Below, in pieces: positions 6,840 to 14,737 of a DNA stretch of 14,750 nt (position 1 is its first letter; every line of letters begins with the position of its first letter). This DNA is from Bacteroidales bacterium UBA1800 (GTDB taxonomy: Bacteria > Bacteroidota > Bacteroidia > Bacteroidales > VadinHA17): positions 1 to 14,750 of the forward strand of contig DCFQ01000042.1 of NCBI GenBank assembly GCA_002319915.1. The letters run 5' to 3'. The notes under the pieces were generated by a model. It was not told the DNA's origin. It saw only the letters and a program-made list of their open reading frames with translations, and did not search any database. The position numbers and the translations under genes are program-made.

Positions 6840-8474
6840 ATGTTGGAAATAATTTTAAAAAGTCATAAAGTGAAAAGATCATTTGTGAGGTTAGGGGCAG
6901 CGGCTCTGGTAATATTATTGTTTTCCGCTGTCAGGGGATATTCGCAGGATATAAATGACGAAACTTATAAGCTAGGAAGGACTCTGGGGCTTATCGATGC
7001 TCTATATGTCGACAGCGCTGACATAAACAAGCTGACTGAAAAAGCCATTATTGAGATACTCAAGAACCTCGATCCTCATTCAGTGTATATTTCCGCAAAG
7101 GATGTCAAGGAAATGAACGAGCCGCTGAACGGCAATTTTGAAGGGATCGGGATCCAGTTCAACCTTCTGAGGGATACCATTATCATCATCGACCCGATAC
7201 CCGGCGGTCCATCTGAAAAAGTCGGACTCCGTGCAGGGGACAGGATCGTGACCATCGACGGTCAGAAAGTGGCCGGCATCGGCATATCGACCACCGGGGT
7301 CAGAAGCAGGTTGATGGGAATGAAAGGGACTAAGGTGAATATCAATGTTATCAGGAAAGGAGAGAAGGAACCGCTCGATTTCACGATCGTCAGGGACAAG
7401 ATCCCCATCAACAGCCTTGATGCCTCGTATATGCTAAACAGTGAGACAGGTTATGTGAAGCTCAATAAGTTTGCGGCAACCACGGTAAAGGAATTTAGCG
7501 ATGCTGTAGCAGAGCTCCAGAAAAAGGGAATGAAGAACATCATTATTGACCTCAGGGGCAATGGGGGTGGTTTCATGGCAGCCGCTACCGACCTGGCCGA
7601 CAAGTTCTTCGCGGACAAAAGGCTGCTGGTCTACATGAGCGGGAGAAAAACGCCCAGGCAGGATTTCTTTTCGAAAGGCAACGGGGGCCTCTCCTCTGCA
7701 CGAATCGCGGTGCTGACTGATGAGGGCTCGGCATCCGCCAGCGAGATCTTTACCGGGGCAATCCAGGACTGGGACAGGGGAGTGGTTGTCGGCAGGAGGA
7801 CATTTGGAAAGGGCCTTGTCCAGAATGGGTTCAACCTTACCGACGGCTCCATGATACGTCTTACGATAGCCAGGTATTATACCCCAACGGGACGGCTTAT
7901 CCAGAGCCCCTATGATGAGGGTTACGATAAATACATTGAGAATTTCTACAAAAGATACACCGACGGAGAGCTTATGAGAGCCGACAGTATCCATTTGCCC
8001 GATTCTCTGAAGTTTAAAACCCTTTACAATCACAGGGTTGTATACGGAGGGGGAGGGATCATGCCTGATGTTTTTGTACCGGCCGATACTTCTTATTATT
8101 CCGAATATTACAAAAGTGCAATAAGGAAAGGGCTGCTGAATTCATTTGCCCTCGATTATTCAGACAGGAACAGGCGCAGGATCGGTTCCGACTTCAGGAC
8201 CTTCGATGATTTTGACAGGAATTTCGCTTTTTCGGATGAAGAGATAGCGTCATTTATCAGGAAAGCCGAAGATTCGGGCCTTAAGTACAATGAAGAGCAG
8301 TTCGGCAGGTCGAAGAAAGAGATCCTCATGGTCATCAAGGGGCTTGTCGCGTCAAATATCTGGCAATCAGCCGAATATTTTAGGATTATTAACCAGGATG
8401 ATGAGACGCTCAGTACTGCTCTGAAAGTTATTTCAGATAAAAATAATTACCGTTCGATTCTGGGATACAGGTAA
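6840..8474 (+). CDS. Exported S41 family C-terminal processing peptidase (Ctp/Prc type)
   Basis: This is an envelope serine protease of the tail-specific/CtpA family, which trims or degrades exported proteins from their C-termini. A basic N-terminus (HKVKRSFVR) and hydrophobic core AALVILLFSAV (residues 20-31) ending near Y-S-Q-D form a signal peptide or membrane anchor. A PDZ domain spans about 85-185, with GIGIQFNLL and the carboxylate-binding-loop region around GGPSEKVGLRAGDRIVTIDG. The peptidase domain follows with DLRGNGGG (237-244). The catalytic set is S299 in DEGSASASEIF, K324 in TFGKGLVQ and Q328. The spacings of 25 and 4 residues equal those of E. coli Prc S452/K477/Q481. The C-terminal 190 or so residues are an extension common in Bacteroidetes homologues. 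The ATG at 6840 puts the signal sequence in the right place. The rRNA methylase gene starts 5 bp after the stop. Confidence 0.93.
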   Translation: MLEIILKSHKVKRSFVRLGAAALVILLFSAVRGYSQDINDETYKLGRTLGLIDALYVDSADINKLTEKAIIEILKNLDPHSVYISAKDVKEMNEPLNGNFEGIGIQFNLLRDTIIIIDPIPGGPSEKVGLRAGDRIVTIDGQKVAGIGISTTGVRSRLMGMKGTKVNINVIRKGEKEPLDFTIVRDKIPINSLDASYMLNSETGYVKLNKFAATTVKEFSDAVAELQKKGMKNIIIDLRGNGGGFMAAATDLADKFFADKRLLVYMSGRKTPRQDFFSKGNGGLSSARIAVLTDEGSASASEIFTGAIQDWDRGVVVGRRTFGKGLVQNGFNLTDGSMIRLTIARYYTPTGRLIQSPYDEGYDKYIENFYKRYTDGELMRADSIHLPDSLKFKTLYNHRVVYGGGGIMPDVFVPADTSYYSEYYKSAIRKGLLNSFALDYSDRNRRRIGSDFRTFDDFDRNFAFSDEEIASFIRKAEDSGLKYNEEQFGRSKKEILMVIKGLVASNIWQSAEYFRIINQDDETLSTALKVISDKNNYRSILGYR

Positions 8475-8479
8475 TACTT

Positions 8480-9640
8480 GTGAGATTTCTGGCAAAAACA
8501 CTTTATGGGCTCGAGGGCGTACTTTCGAAGGAGCTCGGGGAGCTGGGTGCAGCAGACATAAAGCCTTTGAACAGGGCAGTCAGCTTCACCGGCAGCCTTG
8601 AAACGCTGTACAGGGCTAACTACTGCCTTAGAACAGCCATGTCGGTCCTGAAACCCGTTGCCGTCTTTAACATCGGGTCGCCGGATGATCTTTACAAATC
8701 CGCCTCCGCCATTCCGTGGGGGGATTTTCTCGATCCCGATCAGACTTTTTCCATTGTACCGGTCGTGCATTCTCCCATGTTCAGTCATACCGGGTATCCG
8801 GGCCTTGTTGTGAAAGATGCGGTTGCCGACTGGTTCAGGAACAGAAAGGGGAGAAGACCCTCTGTAAACGTCGGGGAGCCGGACATCGTTATAAACCTTC
8901 ACATAAGCAACCGGCTGGTGACAGTCTCTCTCGATTCGTCCGTCGTGCCTCTATATAAGCGCGGATACAGGAAGGAGCAGGGCGAAGCGCCGTTGAATGA
9001 AATTCTTGCGGCAGGACTGGTACTCCTTTCAGGCTGGGACCGGAAATCGCCCCTGACTGATCCAATGTGCGGATCAGGAACTATTCCCGTTGAGGCAGCG
9101 TTGATAGCTTCAGAGACTCCACCAGGCAGCTTCAGGAACTTTTTCGGCTTCCTTAAGTGGAAAGACTTTGACGAAAAGCTGTTCGAAAGGGTGAAAGATG
9201 AGTGCGGCAGGAAGATACTGAAACCCGGCCTCAGGATACAGGCCAGCGATATTTCCGCCGATGCGGTTATACAGACCAGGGCAAATGCAGAATCAGCTTC
9301 TGTTGGTGACCTTATTGAGACCAGGCAATGCAGCTTCGCGGAGATCCGTCCGGAAGCGCCGCGCGGCTGGCTCATTATGAATCCTCCTTATGGTCAAAGG
9401 CTGAAACCTTCAGATCCTGATTCGCTTTACACCATGATCGGAACCGTCCTGAAGCACAATTTCCCGGGTTTTACGGCACTTGTGATCTCTTCCGACAAAG
9501 AACTCATTAAGCAGATCGGACTGAAGCCCTCAGAAAAGAGGACACTCTTCAACGGTTCTCTCGAGTGTACGCTTCTCAGGTATGAACTCTACGAAGGAAC
9601 GAGAAAGAAAAGCGCGGAAAAGCCGGCCTGGGACCAGTGA
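8480..9640 (+). CDS. THUMP-domain class I RNA methyltransferase (RlmL-N/YpsC type)
   Basis: This is predicted to be an S-adenosylmethionine-dependent N2-guanine methyltransferase acting on 23S rRNA, by analogy with the N-terminal half of E. coli RlmL (m2G2445). A ferredoxin-like start (MRFLAKTLYGLEGVLSKEL) and a THUMP RNA-binding domain cover about residues 40-155. KRGYRKEQGEAPLNEILAAGL joins these to the Rossmann methylase. SAM-binding motif I is DPMCGSGTIPVEAAL (194-208) and the catalytic motif IV is NPPYGQRL (301-308), the N-P-P-Y form used for exocyclic amines of bases. The 386-residue length fits single-domain homologues; no RlmK half is attached. Translation starts at GTG 8480, 5 bp after the protease stop, so the two genes form a tight pair. 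The exact target nucleotide cannot be read from sequence, so no symbol is given. Confidence 0.9.
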   Translation: MRFLAKTLYGLEGVLSKELGELGAADIKPLNRAVSFTGSLETLYRANYCLRTAMSVLKPVAVFNIGSPDDLYKSASAIPWGDFLDPDQTFSIVPVVHSPMFSHTGYPGLVVKDAVADWFRNRKGRRPSVNVGEPDIVINLHISNRLVTVSLDSSVVPLYKRGYRKEQGEAPLNEILAAGLVLLSGWDRKSPLTDPMCGSGTIPVEAALIASETPPGSFRNFFGFLKWKDFDEKLFERVKDECGRKILKPGLRIQASDISADAVIQTRANAESASVGDLIETRQCSFAEIRPEAPRGWLIMNPPYGQRLKPSDPDSLYTMIGTVLKHNFPGFTALVISSDKELIKQIGLKPSEKRTLFNGSLECTLLRYELYEGTRKKSAEKPAWDQ

Positions 9641-9725
9641 TGTGTGACACGTAAAAAGCCCGGACGTTGTTGATAACGTGGTTGGAATAATTGGAAGCGA
9701 GGAAATTAAATGGATTGTTTTTTTA

Positions 9726-9733
9726 TATATTTG
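9726..9733 (+). promoter_or_regulatory. Bacteroidetes -7 promoter element for siaB-siaC
   Basis: TATATTTG matches TAnnTTTG in the 130-bp gap between the rRNA methylase and siaB, 37 bp before the siaB ATG. A -33 TTG at normal spacing is not obvious. The site suggests that siaBC is transcribed independently of the upstream genes. Confidence 0.5.
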
Positions 9734-9770
9734 TTACCGATAATTGTGACCTGAGTAAAGTGAGGCTGTG

Positions 9771-10337
9771 ATGGGCTTTGATATTGATAATTATTTCGCC
9801 GAAAAGAGTGACGGGAATGCTCTCCTTTTTTATAAGGGTGACATAAACCCGGATCTCATCAATCATGTCCTTGACACTGTTGAAGAAAAGCTCATCAAGG
9901 TGAATGAGAACTCAAAGCTGAGGAAGAAGGTGTACAATGTGCTTGTGGAAAGTCTGCAGAACCTTTACCATCATGTGGAACGTGTTCCGGAAGAGTTTGA
10001 GGATCAGTCATCTGAAAAATTCGGTATACTTTCGGTAAATAAAGTCACTGACGGATATAAGATTATGACCGGTAATTTCGTTAGAAATGACCTGGCATTG
10101 AGTCTCAGGGAGAGATTGCAGAAAATAAACCAGTCGAGCCATGAGGAGATTACGGAGCTTTACAAGTATATACTGAATCATCAGAGGATCTCTTCAAAAG
10201 GAGGCGGGGGACTGGGACTTGTGGATATAGCCAGGAAGACAGGGAATAAGCTGGATTACTCGTTCAAGGACTACAATGAGGAATTCTGCTTTTTCTTCCT
10301 GAACATACTTGTGGGTGAAAAAACTGATTCAAACTAA
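9771..10337 (+). CDS. siaB: SiaB-family serine/threonine protein kinase (DUF6272)
   Basis: This 188-residue protein resembles SiaB, the GHKL-fold kinase that phosphorylates SiaC in the Pseudomonas SiaABCD signalling pathway. An N-box-like helix carries VLVESLQNLYHHVE (residues 57-70, with E60 and N64 placed as metal/ATP ligands). A glycine-rich ATP-lid motif follows, SSKGGGGLGLVDIARKTG (141-158). The sequence closes with a hydrophobic FCFFFLNILV strand. There is no signal peptide or membrane segment, so it is cytosolic. I prefer the ATG at 9771; a GTG directly before it at 9768 is the alternative and adds one residue. The strongest support is context: the next gene, 11 bp downstream, is its expected substrate SiaC. 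Neither the SiaA phosphatase nor the SiaD diguanylate cyclase is in the window. Confidence 0.85.
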   Translation: MGFDIDNYFAEKSDGNALLFYKGDINPDLINHVLDTVEEKLIKVNENSKLRKKVYNVLVESLQNLYHHVERVPEEFEDQSSEKFGILSVNKVTDGYKIMTGNFVRNDLALSLRERLQKINQSSHEEITELYKYILNHQRISSKGGGGLGLVDIARKTGNKLDYSFKDYNEEFCFFFLNILVGEKTDSN

Positions 10338-10348
10338 ATAGAATAGAC

Positions 10349-10729
10349 ATGGAACCGATCATCATTGAAGGAACACCAAAGACACCAACTGTGAGATTTG
10401 ACACAAAAGAAGGAGTATTTGAGATCAAGGGACGTTCTATTCCTGAAAACTCGGTCGAATTCTATAAACCACTTGTTGACTGGCTCAATAAATACAAGCA
10501 GGAGCCGCTGCCCAAAACGGTTGTAAGTATCAGGCTGGAGTATTTCAATACAAGCTCTTCAAAATGCATCCTCGATGTTTTCAAACAGCTTGAAGCCATC
10601 CACAAGGCAAAGAATGAAGTGGAGGTAAATTGGTATTACGAGGAGGATGACGAGGATATGCTCGAAGCCGGTGAAGATTATGAATCCATCATCCGGGTCC
10701 CGTTCAAGATGATCGAGATCGTGGAATAG
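10349..10729 (+). CDS. siaC: SiaC-family regulatory phosphoprotein (DUF1987)
   Basis: The 126-residue protein has the SiaC/DUF1987 pattern: an N-terminal EPIIIEGTPKTPTVRFD, the middle segment GRSIPENSVEFYKPLVDWL, and the core RLEYFNTSSSKCILDVFKQLE. Pseudomonas SiaC is a STAS-like switch protein phosphorylated by SiaB on Thr68, and its unphosphorylated form activates the diguanylate cyclase SiaD. Here T68 falls in FNTSSSK at exactly the same residue number. An acidic stretch, YYEEDDEDMLEAGEDYE, lies near the C-terminus (about 105-120). The protein is cytosolic and is co-transcribed with siaB (11-bp gap). Its stop is only 7 bp from the stop of the convergent ABC transporter gene, so no intergenic terminator separates the two transcripts. 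The output partner in this organism is unknown. Confidence 0.9.
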   Translation: MEPIIIEGTPKTPTVRFDTKEGVFEIKGRSIPENSVEFYKPLVDWLNKYKQEPLPKTVVSIRLEYFNTSSSKCILDVFKQLEAIHKAKNEVEVNWYYEEDDEDMLEAGEDYESIIRVPFKMIEIVE

Positions 10730-10736
10730 TATCGGC

Positions 10737-13700
10737 TCAGATGAGTTCCCTATCGGAACCTCTGATCGTTTTTCTGCCAAGTATCTTTTCCCCCGAGGTC
10801 AGCAGTTTTCTCAGCAGCCTGAAATAAAGCGCAACATAGAACAGAAAAGTCATCAGCCAGATGACTGCAACATTCACTTTCCATGTATCTACGGGAAATC
10901 CAAACACGCACTTGGCAGGTGAATAGAAATGAGCCTTTACAAAACCATACTCCGGATCCATATATATTGGGTCGAACTTCTGGACCAGTTCTCCATTAAA
11001 ATCAATAGTTTTCTGTGTTTCATTCTTGAAGATGACCGATTCCTCGAGCGAGGTGTTGCAGTAATTGTTCTTCAACAGCCTGAAGGCTTCCTTATCAGCC
11101 AGCTCCATGCGGGTCATAAGGCTGTCTTTCATGCTGTTGGCTTCAGTGTATTTCCCTACATAGAATTTCCTTATACCCTCGATATAGTTCAGGGCCGACG
11201 AGACTGCCTCAGGCGTCACCCTGTCAGGCTTCAGGTACTCAACGAGGTCAAATCGGAATGAGGGCATCAGCTCAGACTGCTTCTTAATCTCGTTGTAGAC
11301 GAGTTGAAGCTCGCTGTTGAAATCCTCACTGCGTTCACCGCGCGAGAGCGCACCTGATATCCTGTCAAGGTTCCCTTTTAGCTTTGAGTGCCAGTAGTCT
11401 TTTTTGAACCTGGCTGCGCTCATCGCCTTATCGAACATGTAGAAATTACGTGCGTACTTATTATCCACGAACTGCTTTACAGCGAGAGCTTCGTAGCCCC
11501 ATCTCGCAGTGATTATCTCGCCGTAGAAAGGGATTGACACCGGTGAGGATATGTTTGGATTCAACTTCTCAAATTTCACCAGGACACCGCTCAGGATTAT
11601 CTGGGGTATCACCAGGAAAGGTATAAGTATATAAATCGTTACCACATTCTTGAAGCTGTCGGAGATGACCAGCCCCAGGAGATTGGCATTTGCCCAGCAG
11701 GTAAAAAGGACCAGCCAGTAAACAAATGTCATCCCCCTGATTCCCGTTATGGAATTTCCTATCAGCACGAAGGTCAGGGCCTGGATAGCTGAAATTGTGA
11801 ACTGGACGAAGACTTTCGACATGAGGAAGCTGTTCCAGCTGAGATTCAGGAATGCCTCCCTCTTCAGAATTTTCCTGTCCTTTATTATCTCTTCGGCGCT
11901 TCCTGTAAGTCCCATGAATATTGCGACCACCACCGACATGAATATGTAAACCGGCAGGTTACTGTTGTCAATCAGGTAGTACCGGGGATTTTTGGCGCTT
12001 TCGTCGAAATATCTTACAAGGAATGATAGAAACAGCGCAAGCAATGGCGCCTCAAAAAGGGTGATCACAAGATACTGAAAGTCTTCAATCTTTGTAAGTA
12101 TGTCGCGCTGTGCAAAGATCATGAATTGTTTCAGTTTGCCTGGTGCTTTGAACGAAATGCCAGGGAGCTGTACCCCCTTGTCGTAATTCTCTTCTTTCCT
12201 GTCGGCTTCATAAATATTCCGCCACTCAGATGGCGGCATCCTTCTGGTCTCGGTTGGAACCCCGCTTTCAGTGAAGACCCTGGTCTCCACGATGTCGAAG
12301 ATCTGTTCGGGGTTAACGTTACCGCAGGCGTAACATTCACTTTCGTTGCAATTAGCCTGTCCTATCTTTCTTTTGAAGTACTCGATCGAATCGACGGGAT
12401 TGCCGTTATAGATCATGAAGCCCCCCGTATCGAGTATGATAAGCTTGTCGAACATCTTGAAAATATCCGACGAGGGCTGATGGATGACTATGAAGAGGAG
12501 CTTCCCCTTGCGCGACAGTTCCTTGAGCAGGTCAAGTATGTTTGCAGAGTCGCGGGAGGAAAGTCCCGATGTGGGTTCATCAAGGAAAAGGATGGCCGGC
12601 TCCCTTATCAGTTCCAGGGAAATGTTCAGCCTCTTGCGCTGCCCTCCGCTTATCTTCTTGTTAAGGGCCGATCCCACTTTCATGTTCCTGATCTCAAGCA
12701 GGCCGAGGTTCCTGAGGACACTCTCAACCCTCTGCACAATTTCGGCATCATCGAGGTTGTCGAAACACAGCCTGGCGTTGAAGTAGAGATTCTCAAAAAC
12801 TGTCAGATCCTCGATGAGAAGGTCATCCTGCGAAACATATCCTATCAGGCCCTTGATCTTCTCCCTCTCCTTATGGATGCTTATCCCGTTGATGAGCACC
12901 TCTCCGTCGGAGGGGGGATTTATCCCGTTAAGCACACTGAGGAGGGTCGATTTGCCTGCGCCGCTGGCTCCCATTATGCCGATCATTCTCCCCGACTCAC
13001 CGCTGAAGCTCATATGGTGGATACCCACCTCACCTGTCCTGAACCGGTATTCAAGGTTGTTCACTTCATACACTACCCTTGAGGAGCTGAATTCCTCCTT
13101 GAGGAACTGCATCGTTATGTCCCAGTAATAGATGGGGGAGATATTGTAACCTTTTATTGAAGAGCCCTGGCTGATTGGATATACCTTATCTTCATGCAGA
13201 AGCTGGCCGTTCATCGAGAGCTCTCCGCACCGGGTGAATCTCATGAAGTACATATTTACTGACGCTGCATACAGGACCCAGATCTGTCCCCTGAGCATCT
13301 CCTTCCGGACATGTTTTCCCGAGAATCCTTCAGGAGGGTTGTTGCCGTCGATGATCAGGATACCGGCAGTCTCCGGGATGATATTGAAGGGATTGAGGAC
13401 AAAGGCTGAGATATTCGAGTATTCATCCTGTGATATGCTAAGGCCATCGGCAAGGGTGGCTATGAATCCCAGCTCGAGGGCGGTTACCCTGGCTCCTCCC
13501 GATTTGCAGAATTCAAGTGCCTGAATAACTACCACCATCCTTTGCTGCTGGTCGAGCTGGTGTTCCTTATTAATCTCCTCGCACAGCTTGGTGATCCTTA
13601 TTGCAATGGCTCCTTCGCGCCTTTCGGGAGTGCTTTTTTCAAGCTTTTTCCTTGCTTCCTCGTATGCTTTATTGTAGATCGAAAGGTATTTCTTGACCAG

Positions 13701-13823
13701 GTCCCTGGTGAGCAGGTGTTCCAGAAAGGTGGAAACCATTCCGCGCCGTTTTGCATCGTCATCCAGCGGATTGGCGATAAGAGCAAAAAGCTGCATCAGG
13801 GTTTCAAGGATCTTTTCACTCAT
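10737..13823 (-). CDS. ABCG-type ABC transporter, ATPase-permease fusion with N-terminal extension
   Basis: This 1028-residue half-transporter has the ABCG order, ATPase before permease. Residues 1 to about 150 are helical and TerB-like in feel (LDQQQRMVVVIQALEF, ALELGFIATLADGLSIS). About 175-240 could be a degenerate FHA-like beta domain; both readings are tentative. The ATPase (about 250-485) is intact: Walker A GASGAGKST (285-293), Q-loop Q332, signature ISGGQRKR (391-398), Walker B ILFLDEP (411-417) and H-loop H448. A cysteine cluster follows (C492, C497, C500). Membrane segments lie near 582-603, 623-640, 670-692, 698-722, 728-749 and 981-1003, with a soluble domain of about 230 residues between the last two. 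The ABC-2 permease fold suggests export or lipid handling; the substrate is unknown. No clear promoter is visible in the 168 bp upstream (13824-13991), where I see only weak short inverted repeats. Confidence 0.9.
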   Translation of the reverse strand: MSEKILETLMQLFALIANPLDDDAKRRGMVSTFLEHLLTRDLVKKYLSIYNKAYEEARKKLEKSTPERREGAIAIRITKLCEEINKEHQLDQQQRMVVVIQALEFCKSGGARVTALELGFIATLADGLSISQDEYSNISAFVLNPFNIIPETAGILIIDGNNPPEGFSGKHVRKEMLRGQIWVLYAASVNMYFMRFTRCGELSMNGQLLHEDKVYPISQGSSIKGYNISPIYYWDITMQFLKEEFSSSRVVYEVNNLEYRFRTGEVGIHHMSFSGESGRMIGIMGASGAGKSTLLSVLNGINPPSDGEVLINGISIHKEREKIKGLIGYVSQDDLLIEDLTVFENLYFNARLCFDNLDDAEIVQRVESVLRNLGLLEIRNMKVGSALNKKISGGQRKRLNISLELIREPAILFLDEPTSGLSSRDSANILDLLKELSRKGKLLFIVIHQPSSDIFKMFDKLIILDTGGFMIYNGNPVDSIEYFKRKIGQANCNESECYACGNVNPEQIFDIVETRVFTESGVPTETRRMPPSEWRNIYEADRKEENYDKGVQLPGISFKAPGKLKQFMIFAQRDILTKIEDFQYLVITLFEAPLLALFLSFLVRYFDESAKNPRYYLIDNSNLPVYIFMSVVVAIFMGLTGSAEEIIKDRKILKREAFLNLSWNSFLMSKVFVQFTISAIQALTFVLIGNSITGIRGMTFVYWLVLFTCWANANLLGLVISDSFKNVVTIYILIPFLVIPQIILSGVLVKFEKLNPNISSPVSIPFYGEIITARWGYEALAVKQFVDNKYARNFYMFDKAMSAARFKKDYWHSKLKGNLDRISGALSRGERSEDFNSELQLVYNEIKKQSELMPSFRFDLVEYLKPDRVTPEAVSSALNYIEGIRKFYVGKYTEANSMKDSLMTRMELADKEAFRLLKNNYCNTSLEESVIFKNETQKTIDFNGELVQKFDPIYMDPEYGFVKAHFYSPAKCVFGFPVDTWKVNVAVIWLMTFLFYVALYFRLLRKLLTSGEKILGRKTIRGSDRELI

Positions 13824-13991
13824 GACTTATGAGTGCTTAGGGTGAACAAATCCTTGCCTAAAGGGATCATATCTTGGCAATCTGGTATCAACCGGTGTTG
13901 CAGTTAGATAGTTATCAGGTTTAAAATAACGGTAGATTGGTGCAATTATTTGCCTGAAATCGCACTAAATGAGCTTTCTTTTGAAGATAAA

Positions 13992-14579
13992 TCAGGCTTT
14001 GTCTTTTTTCTTTCTTTTCTTTTCGACTGAAAACCCGAATTTCCCGATCAGTTTACCGGTTTCATAGTATTTCCCGTGTGAATAACAGACAGGATTCGCT
14101 TCATAGAGCCTTAATGCTCCTGTTCTTTCATCGATAAGTGCTTCATCGGCGTTAATTGCTGCCACCTCTGAAATGAACATATGGTGAGACCCGAGTTCCC
14201 TGATCTCTCTGACGATACACTCGATATTCACCGGTGATTCCATTATGAGCGGGGCATTTACCTTTGATGCCTTGCCAGGGGTCAGGTTCATTTCGGCAAA
14301 CTTGTCATGATCGGCACCTGATTTTACTCCGCACCAGTCGGCTGCAAATGCAAGGGCCCTGGTTGTGAGGTTTATCACGAACTCGCCGTTTTTCCTTATG
14401 ATAGTGTAGGAATGACGTGAGGGGCGAACGGAGACGTAGCACATTGCCGGATCGGTGCATATAGTTCCGGTCCAGGATATCGTGATGATGTTATATTCGG
14501 CGGGGTCCGCACCGCAGCTTACCATAACTGCCGGCAGCGGGTATATCATCGTCCCCGGTTTCCAAAGAGTTTTGCCCAT
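13992..14579 (-). CDS. Flavin reductase family protein (flavoredoxin-like)
   Basis: This 195-residue FMN-binding split-barrel protein belongs to the flavin reductase/flavoredoxin family. These cytosolic proteins bind FMN and pass electrons from NAD(P)H or ferredoxin-type donors to partner enzymes; flavoredoxins are common in anaerobes. Typical segments are NIITISWTGTICTDPAMCYVSVRPSRHSY (residues 30-58, the flavin-binding core), NGEFVINLTT (64-73), the mid-segment DWCGVKSGADHDKF (81-94), and the C-terminal HGKYYETGKLIGKFGFSV seen in flavoredoxin-like members. The protein ends in a Lys/Arg-rich tail, KKRKKKDKA, which is not part of the fold. The ATG at 14579 is supported by a TAnnTTTG box 20 bp upstream, giving a short leader of about 13 nt. 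It lies on the same strand as the ABC transporter gene, but the 168-bp gap argues against tight coupling. Electron donor and substrate cannot be read from sequence. Confidence 0.88.
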   Translation of the reverse strand: MGKTLWKPGTMIYPLPAVMVSCGADPAEYNIITISWTGTICTDPAMCYVSVRPSRHSYTIIRKNGEFVINLTTRALAFAADWCGVKSGADHDKFAEMNLTPGKASKVNAPLIMESPVNIECIVREIRELGSHHMFISEVAAINADEALIDERTGALRLYEANPVCYSHGKYYETGKLIGKFGFSVEKKRKKKDKA

Positions 14580-14598
14580 ATGAATGCTGTTAGAGATT

Positions 14599-14606
14599 CA
14601 AAGATA
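14599..14606 (-). promoter_or_regulatory. Bacteroidetes -7 promoter element for the flavin reductase gene
   Basis: The minus strand reads TATCTTTG, an exact TAnnTTTG match that begins 27 bp and ends 19 bp before the ATG at 14579. Transcription would start near 14592-14593, leaving a very short leader. No good -33 TTG is seen. Confidence 0.5.
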
Positions 14607-14657
14607 ATATCGATCAGATGATTTACTCCTTTGATCGCAGGATTAGTTTACACGATT

Positions 14658-14685
14658 TGCTGGTCTGCTAGTATGCTGGTCTGCT
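14658..14685. repeat. Tandem 12-bp direct repeat with 16-bp period
   Basis: TGCTGGTCTGCT occurs at 14658-14669 and again at 14674-14685, separated by AGTA. It lies in the noncoding stretch to the right of the flavin reductase promoter and runs into another T/G/C-biased segment (TTTGCCTGCCCTGCAT). The composition differs from the A/T-rich promoter region beside it. Confidence 0.6.
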
Positions 14686-14716
14686 TTGCCTGCCCTGCAT
14701 TCTGGCTCCTTCGCTA

Positions 14717-14737
14717 TCCCGACATACCATGTCGGGA
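14717..14737. repeat. Perfect 9-bp palindrome with 3-nt loop, possible dispersed repeat
   Basis: TCCCGACAT (14717-14725) and ATGTCGGGA (14729-14737) are exact inverted copies around ACC. The flanks (TTCGCTA on the left, CTTAACGCTCGG on the right) can extend the stem imperfectly with a 2-nt bulge. It could be a REP-like intergenic element or a hairpin terminator for a gene beyond the right edge. No T-run follows on the plus strand, and on the minus strand the stem is followed by TAGCGAAGGAG, so a simple intrinsic terminator is unlikely. Confidence 0.55.

Noticed and set aside
7434..8033. 199-codon open frame on the minus strand within the S41 peptidase gene
   Set aside because: It is antisense to the region holding the catalytic Ser-Lys-Gln set, and the product is Cys/His/Pro-scattered without domain features; it is a shadow of codon bias.
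9642..9650. GTGTGACAC palindrome just after the rRNA methylase stop, a possible operator
   Set aside because: The arms are 4 bp with a one-base centre, too short to form a hairpin and common by chance. It lies about 75 bp upstream of the siaB -7 box with no second site.
12126..13082. 318-codon open frame on the plus strand inside the ABC transporter gene
   Set aside because: It lies wholly antisense to the ATPase domain, whose motifs are intact on the minus strand. The translated product shows no recognisable motif or domain, and no promoter was seen for it.
13911..13930. GTTAT/ATAAC inverted repeat between the flavin reductase and ABC transporter genes as a terminator
   Set aside because: The stem is 5 bp and A/T-rich with a 10-nt loop and no following U-tract, too weak to call.
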